Below, piece by piece: positions 19,001-28,033 of a stretch of 64,000 nt of DNA. The stretch is taken from assembly GCA_023205875.1 (NCBI GenBank), contig CP060756.1:1054001-1118000 (forward strand). The letters run 5' to 3'. Under the pieces are notes generated by a model, which searched no databases, was not told where the DNA came from, and was given only the letters and a program-made list of their open reading frames with translations. Position 1 is the first letter of the stretch, and the number at the start of each line of letters is the position of its first letter. Source of the stretch: Chloropicon primus (Eukaryota; Chlorophyta; Chloropicophyceae; Chloropicales; Chloropicaceae). Made by a program: the position numbers and the translations under genes.

Positions 19001-19367
19001 AAGGATATGGCCGCCACCTGCCTTATCGACATGTCCATGCCCTCCACGACAGCGATCTGCGGGTGAAAGAAGAAGAGAGAGAAAGAGTTGAGAGCCACTC
19101 AAAAGAGTCAGTCGACAAAAGTGTCTCGGGGACTCGCCCAATTTCCTAGCTGGAAGCCCGCCCTCCCCTGCGCCGAGGTCCAGTCGCCTCCCCTTTCCAA
19201 GCGAGCCTTACCTGGAGCAAGTTCGGAGCCTGGCCCTGAGTCTTTTCAAGAAGCTTCAGCTGTTGCTCGGCCGCTTTGATCACCTCCTGCTGGGGCGACA
19301 AGCAGCTCTGCAGGATCTGACACAAGCTCGCAATCTGCGGTGGCAACTGAGATACGTCCCCCGCCAT
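16081..19367 (-). CDS. Importin-7/8 (RanBP7/8, Sxm1/Nmd5) karyopherin-beta, two exons
   Basis: Exon 1 is 19367-19212 and exon 2 is 19056-16081, with a GTAAGG...CAG intron, giving 1043 residues (human importin-7 has 1038). Exon 1 encodes MAGDVSQLPPQIASLCQIL and the start of the importin-beta N-terminal domain (AAEQQLKLLEKTQGQAPNLLQ). Exon 2 continues with IRQVAAISFKNLVSRGWGKE, the Ran-binding IBN domain, then HEAT repeats throughout. A long Asp/Glu run near residues 905-935 and a C-terminal DEEEDI segment match the acidic loop of importin-7/8. These receptors import ribosomal proteins, histones and other cargo through nuclear pores. Confidence 0.95.
16411..16470. repeat. TCCTCA/TCGTCG-type coding microsatellite
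   Basis: This repeat encodes the acidic run of the importin on the minus strand. The repeat is in-frame. Confidence 0.7.
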
Positions 19368-19711
19368 GTTTGTGCCTTTCTCTCTCTCCCCACCCCCTTC
19401 AAGCCAAGCCCTGCACCTCCTCGGTCTCACACTCGGCCACCCGTTCGATCTCACACTGAGGCGGCCGGAGTAGGGGGAGGGCTGAAACGGCAAGGGGATG
19501 GGGGGGGGCGATGTCGATGTTGTTGAGATATCGTTTCGAGAAAAGAGGGGCGGCAGGCTCGAGCCCTGCGGTGGTTATGCGCTCGTGGTGTGCGAAGAAA
19601 AAAATCGGACGTGTTATAGATATCTTGACAAACAGCATGCTGTGAGTTTTGGCCGGCTTAATACGTTTTACCTCTCTCTCTCTCTCTCTCTGTTGTGTGT
19701 CACGGTCATCA
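19368..19711. other. Intergenic region between importin-7/8 and FtsZ genes
   Basis: It holds a G run (19501-19508), a (CT)n tract (19674-19692) and a perfect small hairpin-like element around CTCGAG (19553-19569). No gene is supported. Confidence 0.5.
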
Positions 19712-21007
19712 TCACTTGAGGCGTCCCAACCTGTCGGACAGGAAGCTCAGGCCTTCGCTCTTCTTTGGTGGAGCAGAGTACTGCTGGACCTCCTCGGGAA
19801 CGGAGCCGAAGAAGGGTTCTAGGGGGTAGTTCTGGGTGAATCCGGTGGCTATGATGGTCACCCTGACCTCCCCCTCGTACTTCTCGTCGATGCAAGTTCC
19901 GAAGATGACGTTTGCGGAAGGGTCCGCGAGGGAGGTGACAACCTCCGACACGGCGTTCACCTCGGAGAGGGTGAGGTCCTTGCCGCCCGTGATGTTGTAC
20001 ACGATTCCCGTGGCGCGCTCTATGGACCTCTCGAGCAAGGGCGCCGAGGCTGCCTGCTGGGCCGCGTCCTCGGCCCTGTTCTTGCCCGTCCCGGTGCCGA
20101 CCCCGAGCATGGCGGTTCCAGAGTTCGTCATCACCGTCTTCACGTCCGCAAAGTCGACGTTCACGAGTCCGGGGATGGTGATGATGTCCGCGATTCCTTG
20201 GACGCCCTGCCTCAGCACGTCGTCCGCGAGGAGGAAGGCCTCCTGCAAGGGGGTGTTGTCCCCGACGATGTCCAGGAGCCTGTCGTTCGGGATCACGATC
20301 AGGGTGTCCACGTTGCTCCTCATCTCCGCGATGGCATCCACGGCCTGCTGGGACCTCCTCTTTCCCTCGAAGGTGAAGGGGTACGTCACCACCCCGACGG
20401 TGAGGCTTCCCGCGGACTTTGCGATCCCCGCGACCACCGGGGCGGCCCCCGACCCGGTGCCTCCCCCCATGCCCGCCGTGATGAAGACCATGTCCGTGTC
20501 CAGGACGGCCTCCGCGATGGCCTCCTGGGACTCGTCCGCCGCCTTCTCCCCGAGGTCGCTGTTTCCTCCCGTTCCCAGGCCCCTCGTGAGCTCCTGCCCG
20601 ATCTGAACCTTCTTGGAAGCCTTGGACTGCTCCAGCGCCTGAATGTCTGTGTTCATCGCCCAGAACTCCACGCCCTTCAGGCCGCTCTGGACCATGCGGT
20701 TGACGGCGTTGCCGCCGCCGCCTCCGACGCCGATGACCTTGATCCTCGCGCTCTGGCCCGGCGCCCTCGACGACGACCCGGAGGTCGGGACACTATCGTC
20801 CTCGCCCGGCGCGGCGTCCACCGCCACCAGCCTCCTGGCGGCCTCTCCGGCCCCCGGCCTCCACCCGGCTCCCTTCCTCGCGCACTGACGGGCGCCCGTC
20901 CTCCACAGCAGCAGAGAGGACGCCGCGGGGGAGCCGATCTTGGCCCCTCCGACCGCCCGGCCCCTCGCCGATCTCAATCTGCCCGTCACCTTGTGCATCA
21001 TCACCAT
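19712..21007 (-). CDS. ftsZ: Plastid-type FtsZ division GTPase (FtsZ1-like)
   Basis: The product has 431 residues from the ATG at 21007. The first ~90 residues are rich in Ala/Arg/Gly and lack the FtsZ fold, as expected for a transit peptide. The core starts at [18 protein letters not shown]. The GTP-binding tubulin signature [10 protein letters not shown] is near residue 179, and the catalytic T7 loop [11 protein letters not shown] is near 285. The C terminus ends [12 protein letters not shown], which may be a short conserved tail. The pattern [28 protein letters not shown] resembles plant FtsZ1 more than FtsZ2. FtsZ forms the stromal ring that constricts the chloroplast. A mitochondrial FtsZ cannot be excluded from the targeting peptide alone, but the core is cyanobacterial in type. 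Confidence 0.93.
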   Translation of the reverse strand: MVMMHKVTGRLRSARGRAVGGAKIGSPAASSLLLWRTGARQCARKGAGWRPGAGEAARRLVAVDAAPGEDDSVPTSGSSSRAPGQSARIKVIGVGGGGGNAVNRMVQSGLKGVEFWAMNTDIQALEQSKASKKVQIGQELTRGLGTGGNSDLGEKAADESQEAIAEAVLDTDMVFITAGMGGGTGSGAAPVVAGIAKSAGSLTVGVVTYPFTFEGKRRSQQAVDAIAEMRSNVDTLIVIPNDRLLDIVGDNTPLQEAFLLADDVLRQGVQGIADIITIPGLVNVDFADVKTVMTNSGTAMLGVGTGTGKNRAEDAAQQAASAPLLERSIERATGIVYNITGGKDLTLSEVNAVSEVVTSLADPSANVIFGTCIDEKYEGEVRVTIIATGFTQNYPLEPFFGSVPEEVQQYSAPPKKSEGLSFLSDRLGRLK

Positions 21008-21674
21008 GGAACGAGCGAGTACGCAAGAAGCGTCCGTGCGTGTGCGTGCGTGTGTGTGTGTCGCGCGACGACGACAGCCAACGTTGGGGTCGCGCACGCG
21101 GTTCTGAGAGAAGAGGAAGACAAAAGAAGAAGAAGAGGAGGAGGAAAGAGAGGAAAGAGTTAGACCCCACATCATCCTTCCAAGGCGCTCGCTGGTCTCG
21201 GGACCCGAAACCCTTCGCCGTGCGCCAGACGCGAGGGGAATCCTGGACGCAGGGGGCATTGCGTCCAACACCCAGCCCCTCGTCACGACCCTCGCCTCAC
21301 TCACCTCGACGACGACTCAAGAGGGCCTTGCTCACAACCTAGCGAGGCTCCCGATTGGATCTTCTCCCTCCCCTCGTCGGTCGTCCCCCTGAACGGCTCC
21401 TGGATATTTCTTCTTCCAACGAACGTCTAAAGAGTGTGCAAGGATGATGAAAGAGTGTACGCGCGGAAGAGTAGAAAAGAGCCAATCAAGAGGGTCATGA
21501 TGGGGCGAAGGGGGGGGGGTTGAGGTTGGCACCGCGGCGACGCCTTGCCTATCCTCGTGTGTGTGTGTTTTTTTTTTGTTCGCGTGCGTGGGTCCATCGA
21601 GTGGAGTGGCGTGTGGGATTCGGCATTCGTTCACACGTGGCTGACGCGCCTGCGCTCACTTAGAGACCGAAAGC
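21008..21674. promoter_or_regulatory. Divergent promoter region between FtsZ and receptor-phosphodiesterase genes
   Basis: This 667-bp region lies between divergent genes. It has a (GT)n tract (21039-21060), an A/G-rich block (21120-21160) and a nine-T run (21570-21578). No additional gene is recognised. Confidence 0.4.
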
Positions 21675-24600
21675 ATGCGACCGCGCCGACTCCGTAACGG
21701 TTTTTGGGGCGTGGAGGCGGCCACCACTGCGGTGGGGTTTAGGGCCCTGGGTCTCGCCGCGCTCCTCTTGGTGTGCGTCTGCGCCCGCGTGGTGGCCGGG
21801 GACCACATCGAGGTGAAGATGGGGGTGCTGGGCCTCAAGCCCAAGGAGGGCCAGGAAAACAAGGCCATGCAGAAGTGCGACAAGGTGTTGTACGAGCAGG
21901 TCGCCCTGAGGTTGGCCCTGGAGCACATCGAGATGGAGGACGACTCTATCGTGGACGGCCTGGGCCTGGTGGACCTGCTGCCCGTGGGGTTCAGCACGAA
22001 CCCGCTGTACGTGGGGAGGAGCGCCAGGGAGGTCATCGGGAACGTGACGACGTGGGCCAGGAACAACATCGTGTCGTGCGCCAAGCACGAGGCCATCTAC
22101 GGCATCGAGACGGAGACGTCCGTGATGATGCACGACGAGACCGAGTCCCTTCCGAACACGGTGGACTTCCTGCTCGGGCCGAGGGACGCCGTGAGCTACG
22201 AGTGCGGGATGCTCAAGGAGATCGCCAGCTTGGGGAGGCTGCCGATGGTGACGTGGGGCTGCACCAGCGAGGAGCTCAACATGGGGGTTGCGGGGGAGGG
22301 CGGCTCCGACACCACCACCATAAGCATGCTGCCGGAGAACGCCAAGAACCTGCAGGCCCACGCCATCCTGGACTTCCTGAGGGACCACAAGTGGGACCAG
22401 GGCCACGTCGCGGTCGTGTACAACCAGGACGACAGCAAGAGCCTGCAGCTGATCCAGAAGATGCAGAGCATCTCCGGCTGCAACGGGTCCACCCACGGCG
22501 TGAGGATCCACCCTTACCCGCTGTCGCTCCAGGGGGAGAACTCCGAGGGGGTGAATAAGGCCCTCGCCGAGATCAAGGACGGGAACTACAACATCTTCCT
22601 CTCCACCCTCCAGTTCCGGCAGCTGGCGCCGGTGATCTACAGGGCGTACAAGCTGGACATGGTCGGCAGGGACAACATCTGGATCCACACGAACGACTTC
22701 ACCCCGACGCAGCTGATCGCGGCCTCCACGGACCCGCTGAGCTCCCTGCTGGAGGGGCAGGTCGACGTCGAGGAGGTCGATGCCGACCTCAGGCTCGGGG
22801 AGCTCCTGCAAGGGAGCTTCTCCATCGGGTGGACCCCGGGGGAAGCCGGCTACACCACCACCGGGGCCGGATCCAACCCGTGGGAAAAGTTCAAGAAAGT
22901 CTGGAGCGAGCAGACCCCGGAAAAGTACCCGGACCTGGGGCTCCCCGAGGAGTTCTTTGACTACCCTCCCCTGTCGGCCAACGCGGCGTTGGTGTACGAT
23001 TCCGCGTGGACAGGAATCGTGGCCTACCTGCAGAAGGTGATTGACCAGAGCAGCTTGTACCTGGACGTGGACGGCGATATGGTCAAGTGCAAATCGGGTA
23101 CCAGTTGCATGGTTGAGGAGGACGTTGCGGGCGACGGGATCGTGGGCATGGGCGACCTCTTCGGTCATGACGGTCATGACCACGTTTCCCATTCCGTCGA
23201 TGGGGACGGCGCTCATCCCCAGGACCATCAGCACCACCACGCGGACGGTGACTTTGCCAACTCATCCTTTGCTTCGATGCAGCATTTGCACGTCTGTGCA
23301 GGTTACGGCATTCAAGGCGGGATGGAGTTTGATGGGGTGTCTGGCCCGGTCTACATCACCAAGAACACCAAGTCGAGAGCTCCTACGGCGTACATCATCT
23401 CTGCGATGAACCTCCAGTGGGTTCAAGAGCCCAACAAATCTAGGAGCGAGCTTCGTCCCTTCACGTTTGGGAGGTGGCCTTTCAGCTGGAGCGACAAGTG
23501 GACAAAGTTGTGCTCCTTTCCCGACTATTCTCTGTGGGACACGCGGTCGCAGCTTACGCCACTCAAGTACGGAAGCTCTGAGGTTGCGCCGGAGTACAGG
23601 TCCAGCTATACCACAAACGCTCAGGTTCAGGAGAGAAACAATCAGAGAAGCTGGATCATCATTGGAGTCCTTCTCGGCACCCTGGGCTTGCTCACCATCT
23701 TGTTAGTGTGCTTGTTCTACAGATACCGCACCGCCCACAAGAAGGTCATCAGGAATGAGAAGGTCGCCAAGGACTTTCAGTTTGAATGGGAAACCAATGC
23801 CGGGAAGGCCCTTTCGATGCTGAGCAACATGATTGACAACATCGGGGACAACAAGGACCACAGCATGGGGGACAAGAAGCAGTCCTTTGAGAAAAAGCTT
23901 GCGGAGATCAGGAGGTTCCTCCTTGCTCAAGATGCGCGTGTAGAGATGAGGCAGGTCAAGTCAAGCATCGCGAGGGTTGGAGCGGAGAGATACACCCCAG
24001 AAGTAACGGCCTACCTCATGGAGCAAGCCCTGAATGCCAGCAGGAGGGAGAGCCTGGACGGTGTGTACAGGAAATCGAACTCTTTCAGCAGGATAGAGAA
24101 ATCAAGCATCGAGAATGTGCTTCAGAGATCACTGTCGAAAGGCATGAACACGTCGACGTCAGACGAGTCGACAGAGACAGCAGTGAACGCGATCGAGAAG
24201 CTCAAGAGGAGCTTCTCGTTGGCCAGCACGGAGAATTTGGACATCCTCAACCCTGTCGTGGACTCTGTCGTCGTGGAGCAAGTGAAGAAGAAGTTGATCG
24301 TCTCCCTGAATTTGGCGGCAACGGGGGACGCGTCATTCGATGTTTTCGAGCTGGCCAGGCTGACCGGGGACAGGCCCTTGTCGACCCTCTCCCTCTTCCT
24401 GCTTCACAGGAGAGGAGTTTGCTCGGCACTGAGGCTGAATCAAGAGAAGCTGATAGCTTATGCCGTGGAGGTGGAGAACAACATGTCCGACCACCCTTAT
24501 CACAATCGCAGGCACGTCGCTGACGTCGTTGCTGGTATCTATGCCTTTACCGTGCCCGGGGGGTGCTTGTACGATTTCGTGCAGACTTCCCCCCTTGCAA

Positions 24601-25310
24601 TGCTTGCCGTTGTGTTTGCTGCAACTGTGCATGATTTGCAGCACCCCGGGGTGAACAACAACTTCCTGTGTAAGACGCTCCACCCTCTAGCGATCAAGCA
24701 CTCGGACAAGAGCGTGAACGAGAGCCATCACTTGTCTTGCGCCTTTGACCTCATGTCCCAGGATGAATTTGACTTCATGGGCCAAAGCATGGACAGGGAA
24801 GACTTTCTCACTTTCCGAAGTCTTGTCATAGAGATGGTCCTCGCTACGGATATGAAGAATCACTTTTCCATCCTGGAGAGGTTCAAGAGGCTGCAGAAGG
24901 CAAAGAAGGAGGACCAGGGGAGCCTGGACATCCAGTCAGAAATGAACAGCGTTTTCTCCGTGGCCATCAAAGTCGCCGATCTGATCCACTGCTCAAGGTC
25001 CCTGGAGGTCCACCACAAATGGGTCAATCTGATCACAGAGGAGTTCCTGCTCCAAGGTGATCTCGAGAAGGCAAAGAACATGCAGATTTCACCGGGAATG
25101 GATCGTTCTCAGCCCCCCGGAGCCCTGCAGCAGGTGGGATTCACTGAGATCTTCGTCCTGCCCCTCTTCAAGGCGTGGAGGGAGTACGCCACGATGTTTG
25201 GTTCGCAGGATGGCAAGAAAGAGTCTCAGTTTTACCAAGGCGTGGAATCCAATTACGCATACTGGCTGCACTCGTCGAAACAAAAGACAACGAAGGTGGA
25301 GTCGGTGTGA
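21675..25310 (+). CDS. Receptor-like cyclic nucleotide phosphodiesterase (periplasmic-binding ectodomain, one membrane span, PDEase)
   Basis: The product has 1211 residues with no intron. Residues about 20-42 form a signal sequence (ALGLAALLLVCVCARVVAG). Residues 45-460 read as a type-1 periplasmic-binding/ANF-receptor-like domain, including IASLGRLPMVTWGCTSEE and a lobe with HVAVVYNQDDSKSLQLIQK. A His/Asp-rich insert lies at about 497-525. One membrane span covers about 659-683 (WIIIGVLLGTLGLLTILLVC), then an amphipathic coiled linker. The class I phosphodiesterase domain (about 860-1195) keeps the metal ligands: YHNRRHVADV (about 941), HDLQHPG (about 985) and DLIHC (about 1101). The likely role is ligand-controlled hydrolysis of cAMP or cGMP at the plasma membrane. 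Ligand and nucleotide preference cannot be read from sequence. Confidence 0.9.
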   Translation: MRPRRLRNGFWGVEAATTAVGFRALGLAALLLVCVCARVVAGDHIEVKMGVLGLKPKEGQENKAMQKCDKVLYEQVALRLALEHIEMEDDSIVDGLGLVDLLPVGFSTNPLYVGRSAREVIGNVTTWARNNIVSCAKHEAIYGIETETSVMMHDETESLPNTVDFLLGPRDAVSYECGMLKEIASLGRLPMVTWGCTSEELNMGVAGEGGSDTTTISMLPENAKNLQAHAILDFLRDHKWDQGHVAVVYNQDDSKSLQLIQKMQSISGCNGSTHGVRIHPYPLSLQGENSEGVNKALAEIKDGNYNIFLSTLQFRQLAPVIYRAYKLDMVGRDNIWIHTNDFTPTQLIAASTDPLSSLLEGQVDVEEVDADLRLGELLQGSFSIGWTPGEAGYTTTGAGSNPWEKFKKVWSEQTPEKYPDLGLPEEFFDYPPLSANAALVYDSAWTGIVAYLQKVIDQSSLYLDVDGDMVKCKSGTSCMVEEDVAGDGIVGMGDLFGHDGHDHVSHSVDGDGAHPQDHQHHHADGDFANSSFASMQHLHVCAGYGIQGGMEFDGVSGPVYITKNTKSRAPTAYIISAMNLQWVQEPNKSRSELRPFTFGRWPFSWSDKWTKLCSFPDYSLWDTRSQLTPLKYGSSEVAPEYRSSYTTNAQVQERNNQRSWIIIGVLLGTLGLLTILLVCLFYRYRTAHKKVIRNEKVAKDFQFEWETNAGKALSMLSNMIDNIGDNKDHSMGDKKQSFEKKLAEIRRFLLAQDARVEMRQVKSSIARVGAERYTPEVTAYLMEQALNASRRESLDGVYRKSNSFSRIEKSSIENVLQRSLSKGMNTSTSDESTETAVNAIEKLKRSFSLASTENLDILNPVVDSVVVEQVKKKLIVSLNLAATGDASFDVFELARLTGDRPLSTLSLFLLHRRGVCSALRLNQEKLIAYAVEVENNMSDHPYHNRRHVADVVAGIYAFTVPGGCLYDFVQTSPLAMLAVVFAATVHDLQHPGVNNNFLCKTLHPLAIKHSDKSVNESHHLSCAFDLMSQDEFDFMGQSMDREDFLTFRSLVIEMVLATDMKNHFSILERFKRLQKAKKEDQGSLDIQSEMNSVFSVAIKVADLIHCSRSLEVHHKWVNLITEEFLLQGDLEKAKNMQISPGMDRSQPPGALQQVGFTEIFVLPLFKAWREYATMFGSQDGKKESQFYQGVESNYAYWLHSSKQKTTKVESV

Positions 25311-25383
25311 GAGTCGCCGGCTGGCGCATAAAATAAAAACCCCTTTTTACGTTTTCTGTGTGGTGTATAAGTATTAGCAGTAA

Positions 25384-27462
25384 TCACTTTTCCTTTTCGT
25401 CCGTGAGACAGAAAATTTCGCTGTACATTCTCGCAAACTCCTCCACCTTCTCCCGAATCTCTTCTCGGAGGCCAGGCCCCACCCTGACCTCAAGGATCTT
25501 GTCCGCGGCCTTTCCAATGTTTTCCAGAATCTCCTCCTTCTTCTTCTGGAGCAGCTCCACCTTGTTCTCCTTGGCTTCCCTGCTGATGAACGACGAGTAC
25601 CTCCTCATGCTGTCCCCGACCGTCGTCATGAATTGCTTGAAGAGAAAGAACATGCGGCTTGAGATGCAAGCTTGGATCGATGGGCTCAGCATGGGCGCGA
25701 CATCCTCAAGGAGGGAGGAGACTGTATTGGATATCATCTCAGTGCTCCCGGACAGGCTGTTGAACAGGGGCTTGGACGCCTCGCTGTCGTGCCCCACGTT
25801 GTGGAGGAAAGTCACCTGCTGCTCCCCGTCCTCGAGAAGCTGGGCGAACTGGGCGATCTCCGCGGTCGCCTGGAGGGCCACGTCCTGCCCAACCCTCGGG
25901 ACGTAGACCCCAATGGCCGCCATCAGCATGGACGTGAGCTTGTCCTGCATGGCGGTGACGAGCGAGATCTTCGCCCCCTTGCCCGCCAGGGCCGCCTCCA
26001 CGAGGGCGAGGCACACGAACTCCGCGACTTTCCTCAGCTCCCCACCCATCGACACGAAGCTCAAGACCCGCTTCTGAATCCCGGCGCAGAAGGCTTGGGT
26101 CTCCCCCATGCACCAGCACATGTAGTCCGAGGACCACCGGTTGTCCCCGGAGGTCTTGCCAAAGTACTCCTCGCAGTCCCTCGCCGCCCCCAGGAGGACA
26201 GACAGGAAGGTGGAGAGGTAGGCCCCCGCCGTCGGCATCAGGGCCTCCCTGGAGTCCGCCCGGCACCCGTCCCGAAAGTTCTCCGACGTCCTCTCCAGGG
26301 TCCGCGTGTGCCTCTGCAGCAGGAGCCTCCTCGCCTGGGCCGGGGAGCTCGCGAGGGATACGCAGACCACCGCGAGCTCGACCTCCTCCCGGCTGGAGTT
26401 CTCGTCCTCCAGCACGCTCGACGCGAAGCCCAGGATCCTCCCCTGAACCTTCTCGAGCTTGAGGGCCAGGGAGTCCCGCTCCTCCTCCCCCTCCCCGCCC
26501 GGGGCCCCGATCGCGGCCGGCAGCGAGGCGGCGCCCGCCGCCGCGAGGGTCACCGAGCTCCTCCTCCGCCCCTTGCTCTTCTTCTGGCTCTCCGCTTGGC
26601 GCGCCGCCCGCTTCTGCCTCTCCCTCTCCTCCTCCTCCCTCCCCAGGTCCCTCAGGCACTCGATGATGCGGCTCAGGTCCTGGTCCACCACCGTGCACAG
26701 GATCCTGAGGTCCTGCGGCCCGGTTCCGGCCCCGGTCCTCCGGCCTCTGGCGTCGCAGGACGTGGAGGCGCCCTGGGACCCCGACGACCTGGCCTCCGCC
26801 TCCGCGTCGTTGGCGGCGACCTCCTCCAGGTTCAGCCCCGACTTGAGGGTCTCGTACGTCGGCAGCGTGCTCTTCATGAGCGCCACGCACTTCCTCAGGG
26901 CCCCGAGGGTCTTGTGGAGGTCCGCGATCATCTCGGACGTCACGATGAGCTGCTTCTGGTGCTTGAGCAGCTCCCTCTGCAGCTGCTGGCTCGCCTGGTG
27001 CTTGAGCCTCTCGATCTCCGCCCGCTTCCTCTGCAGGGACTTGGCGTCCAGGCCATCCAGCCTGAGGGAGGCCCCGTCCAGGCCGTCCAGGCCGCCGTGG
27101 CCCGAGCCCGACCCGCTCCCCCCCTGCGCCGCTCCGTCCCCGAAGTTCAGGTTCCTCGGCGTCAGGGACGCGACCGCCTTGTCGTTCACGCTCCTCCTCC
27201 TGTTCGTGTGAATCGAGTGCGGCGTCTGAAGCAGCTGCTTGGTGTTCTGCTTCACCGTGCTCCACAGCTTGCCCATCTTCCCGTGCTTCTTCCCCCCCGT
27301 CGTCCCCGTCTTCAGTCCCAAGCTGTCCGGGCTGTCCGGGCTCGTCGGCGTCGACGCCGACGCGAAGAGGTCCTCGCTCCTGGACGTCGTCGCCAGGGCC
27401 AGCGGGGCCGGAACCCCCCCGGACGAGTGCCTCCTCGGCGGCGCCACCCCGCTCACCACCAT
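25384..27462 (-). CDS. Exocyst complex subunit Exo84
   Basis: The product has 692 residues from the ATG at 27462. An N-terminal disordered region contains KMGKLWSTVKQNTKQLLQTP. A coiled coil starts near residue 135 (RKRAEIERLKHQASQQLQRE), with the Vps51/Exo84 helix SEMIADLHKTLGALRKC. The C-terminal helical part carries SPAQARRLLLQRHTRTLE and SSDYMCWCMGETQAFCAGIQKR, which align with the SPKAHxLLLxxHxQR and WxxxQTEAF patterns of plant EXO84 proteins. Exo84 is one of eight subunits that tether secretory vesicles to the plasma membrane. It converges with the receptor phosphodiesterase gene (73 bp between stops). Confidence 0.82.
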   Translation of the reverse strand: MVVSGVAPPRRHSSGGVPAPLALATTSRSEDLFASASTPTSPDSPDSLGLKTGTTGGKKHGKMGKLWSTVKQNTKQLLQTPHSIHTNRRRSVNDKAVASLTPRNLNFGDGAAQGGSGSGSGHGGLDGLDGASLRLDGLDAKSLQRKRAEIERLKHQASQQLQRELLKHQKQLIVTSEMIADLHKTLGALRKCVALMKSTLPTYETLKSGLNLEEVAANDAEAEARSSGSQGASTSCDARGRRTGAGTGPQDLRILCTVVDQDLSRIIECLRDLGREEEERERQKRAARQAESQKKSKGRRRSSVTLAAAGAASLPAAIGAPGGEGEEERDSLALKLEKVQGRILGFASSVLEDENSSREEVELAVVCVSLASSPAQARRLLLQRHTRTLERTSENFRDGCRADSREALMPTAGAYLSTFLSVLLGAARDCEEYFGKTSGDNRWSSDYMCWCMGETQAFCAGIQKRVLSFVSMGGELRKVAEFVCLALVEAALAGKGAKISLVTAMQDKLTSMLMAAIGVYVPRVGQDVALQATAEIAQFAQLLEDGEQQVTFLHNVGHDSEASKPLFNSLSGSTEMISNTVSSLLEDVAPMLSPSIQACISSRMFFLFKQFMTTVGDSMRRYSSFISREAKENKVELLQKKKEEILENIGKAADKILEVRVGPGLREEIREKVEEFARMYSEIFCLTDEKEK

Positions 27463-28033
27463 AGCAAAACGCACCAACACAACACAACACAACAAACAGC
27501 GTTGCCCTCGTCGGTGTCGTTCTCTTCAGGCTCCCTCGCCTTTTGCTTTTTTCGGGGTTCAGAATGAGTGTTCTAATTTGTACACCTTTTGTCTCGCTTT
27601 CTGTCGTTGGAATATAAAAAAAAATCTAAAGAGTAGGTTTTCCCTTGGTGACCTGTTGAGCGGTGGAGAGCGCGTGCTGGGCTGGCAATCCAGCGGTGCA
27701 GAGCAGACCTCCCCTTTTGGAGATCCACGAGAGAGAAAAAATTGAGGACGACGACAGAAGTGGCGGGAAAACGGACGGACAAGAAGATCAAAAAGGTTTT
27801 GTGGCCGGGACGACGATAACGTTGACGGGAGAGAGAGAGAGAGTGGTTACCTGACCTGACCTTGGAAGCACCGAGCGGACGACACTTGCTTGTCTTGCTT
27901 GACGACGTGCGACACGTGTGCGCGACCGTTACGACGAACTGTTGTGGAACATCCCGCCCTATCCACGCGACGAGGACGAGGACGAGGACGAAGCGCGAGA
28001 AAGCAGTTTTTTTTCTTTGAGAGGACGACGACG
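27463..28033. promoter_or_regulatory. Divergent region between Exo84 and nucleotidase-glycosyltransferase genes
   Basis: It contains a TATA-like AATATAAAAA tract (27611-27624), a tRNA-like hairpin-rich segment (27647-27717, see findings), a (GA)n tract (27830-27842) and a GAGGAC repeat (27967-27992). No protein gene is supported. Confidence 0.45.

Noticed and set aside
19553-19569. A 5-bp stem around CTCGAG that looks like a tRNA T arm, in frame with a peptide reading TTAGLEPAAP
   Set aside because: There is no matching acceptor stem, D arm or anticodon arm on either strand, so it is not a tRNA gene. The peptide is of the spurious kind often translated from structured RNA-like DNA.
21660-23240. 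526-codon minus-strand frame under the receptor phosphodiesterase
   Set aside because: Its length comes from GC-rich codon bias on the opposite strand (Val/Arg/His/Pro-rich shadow). No domain is visible.
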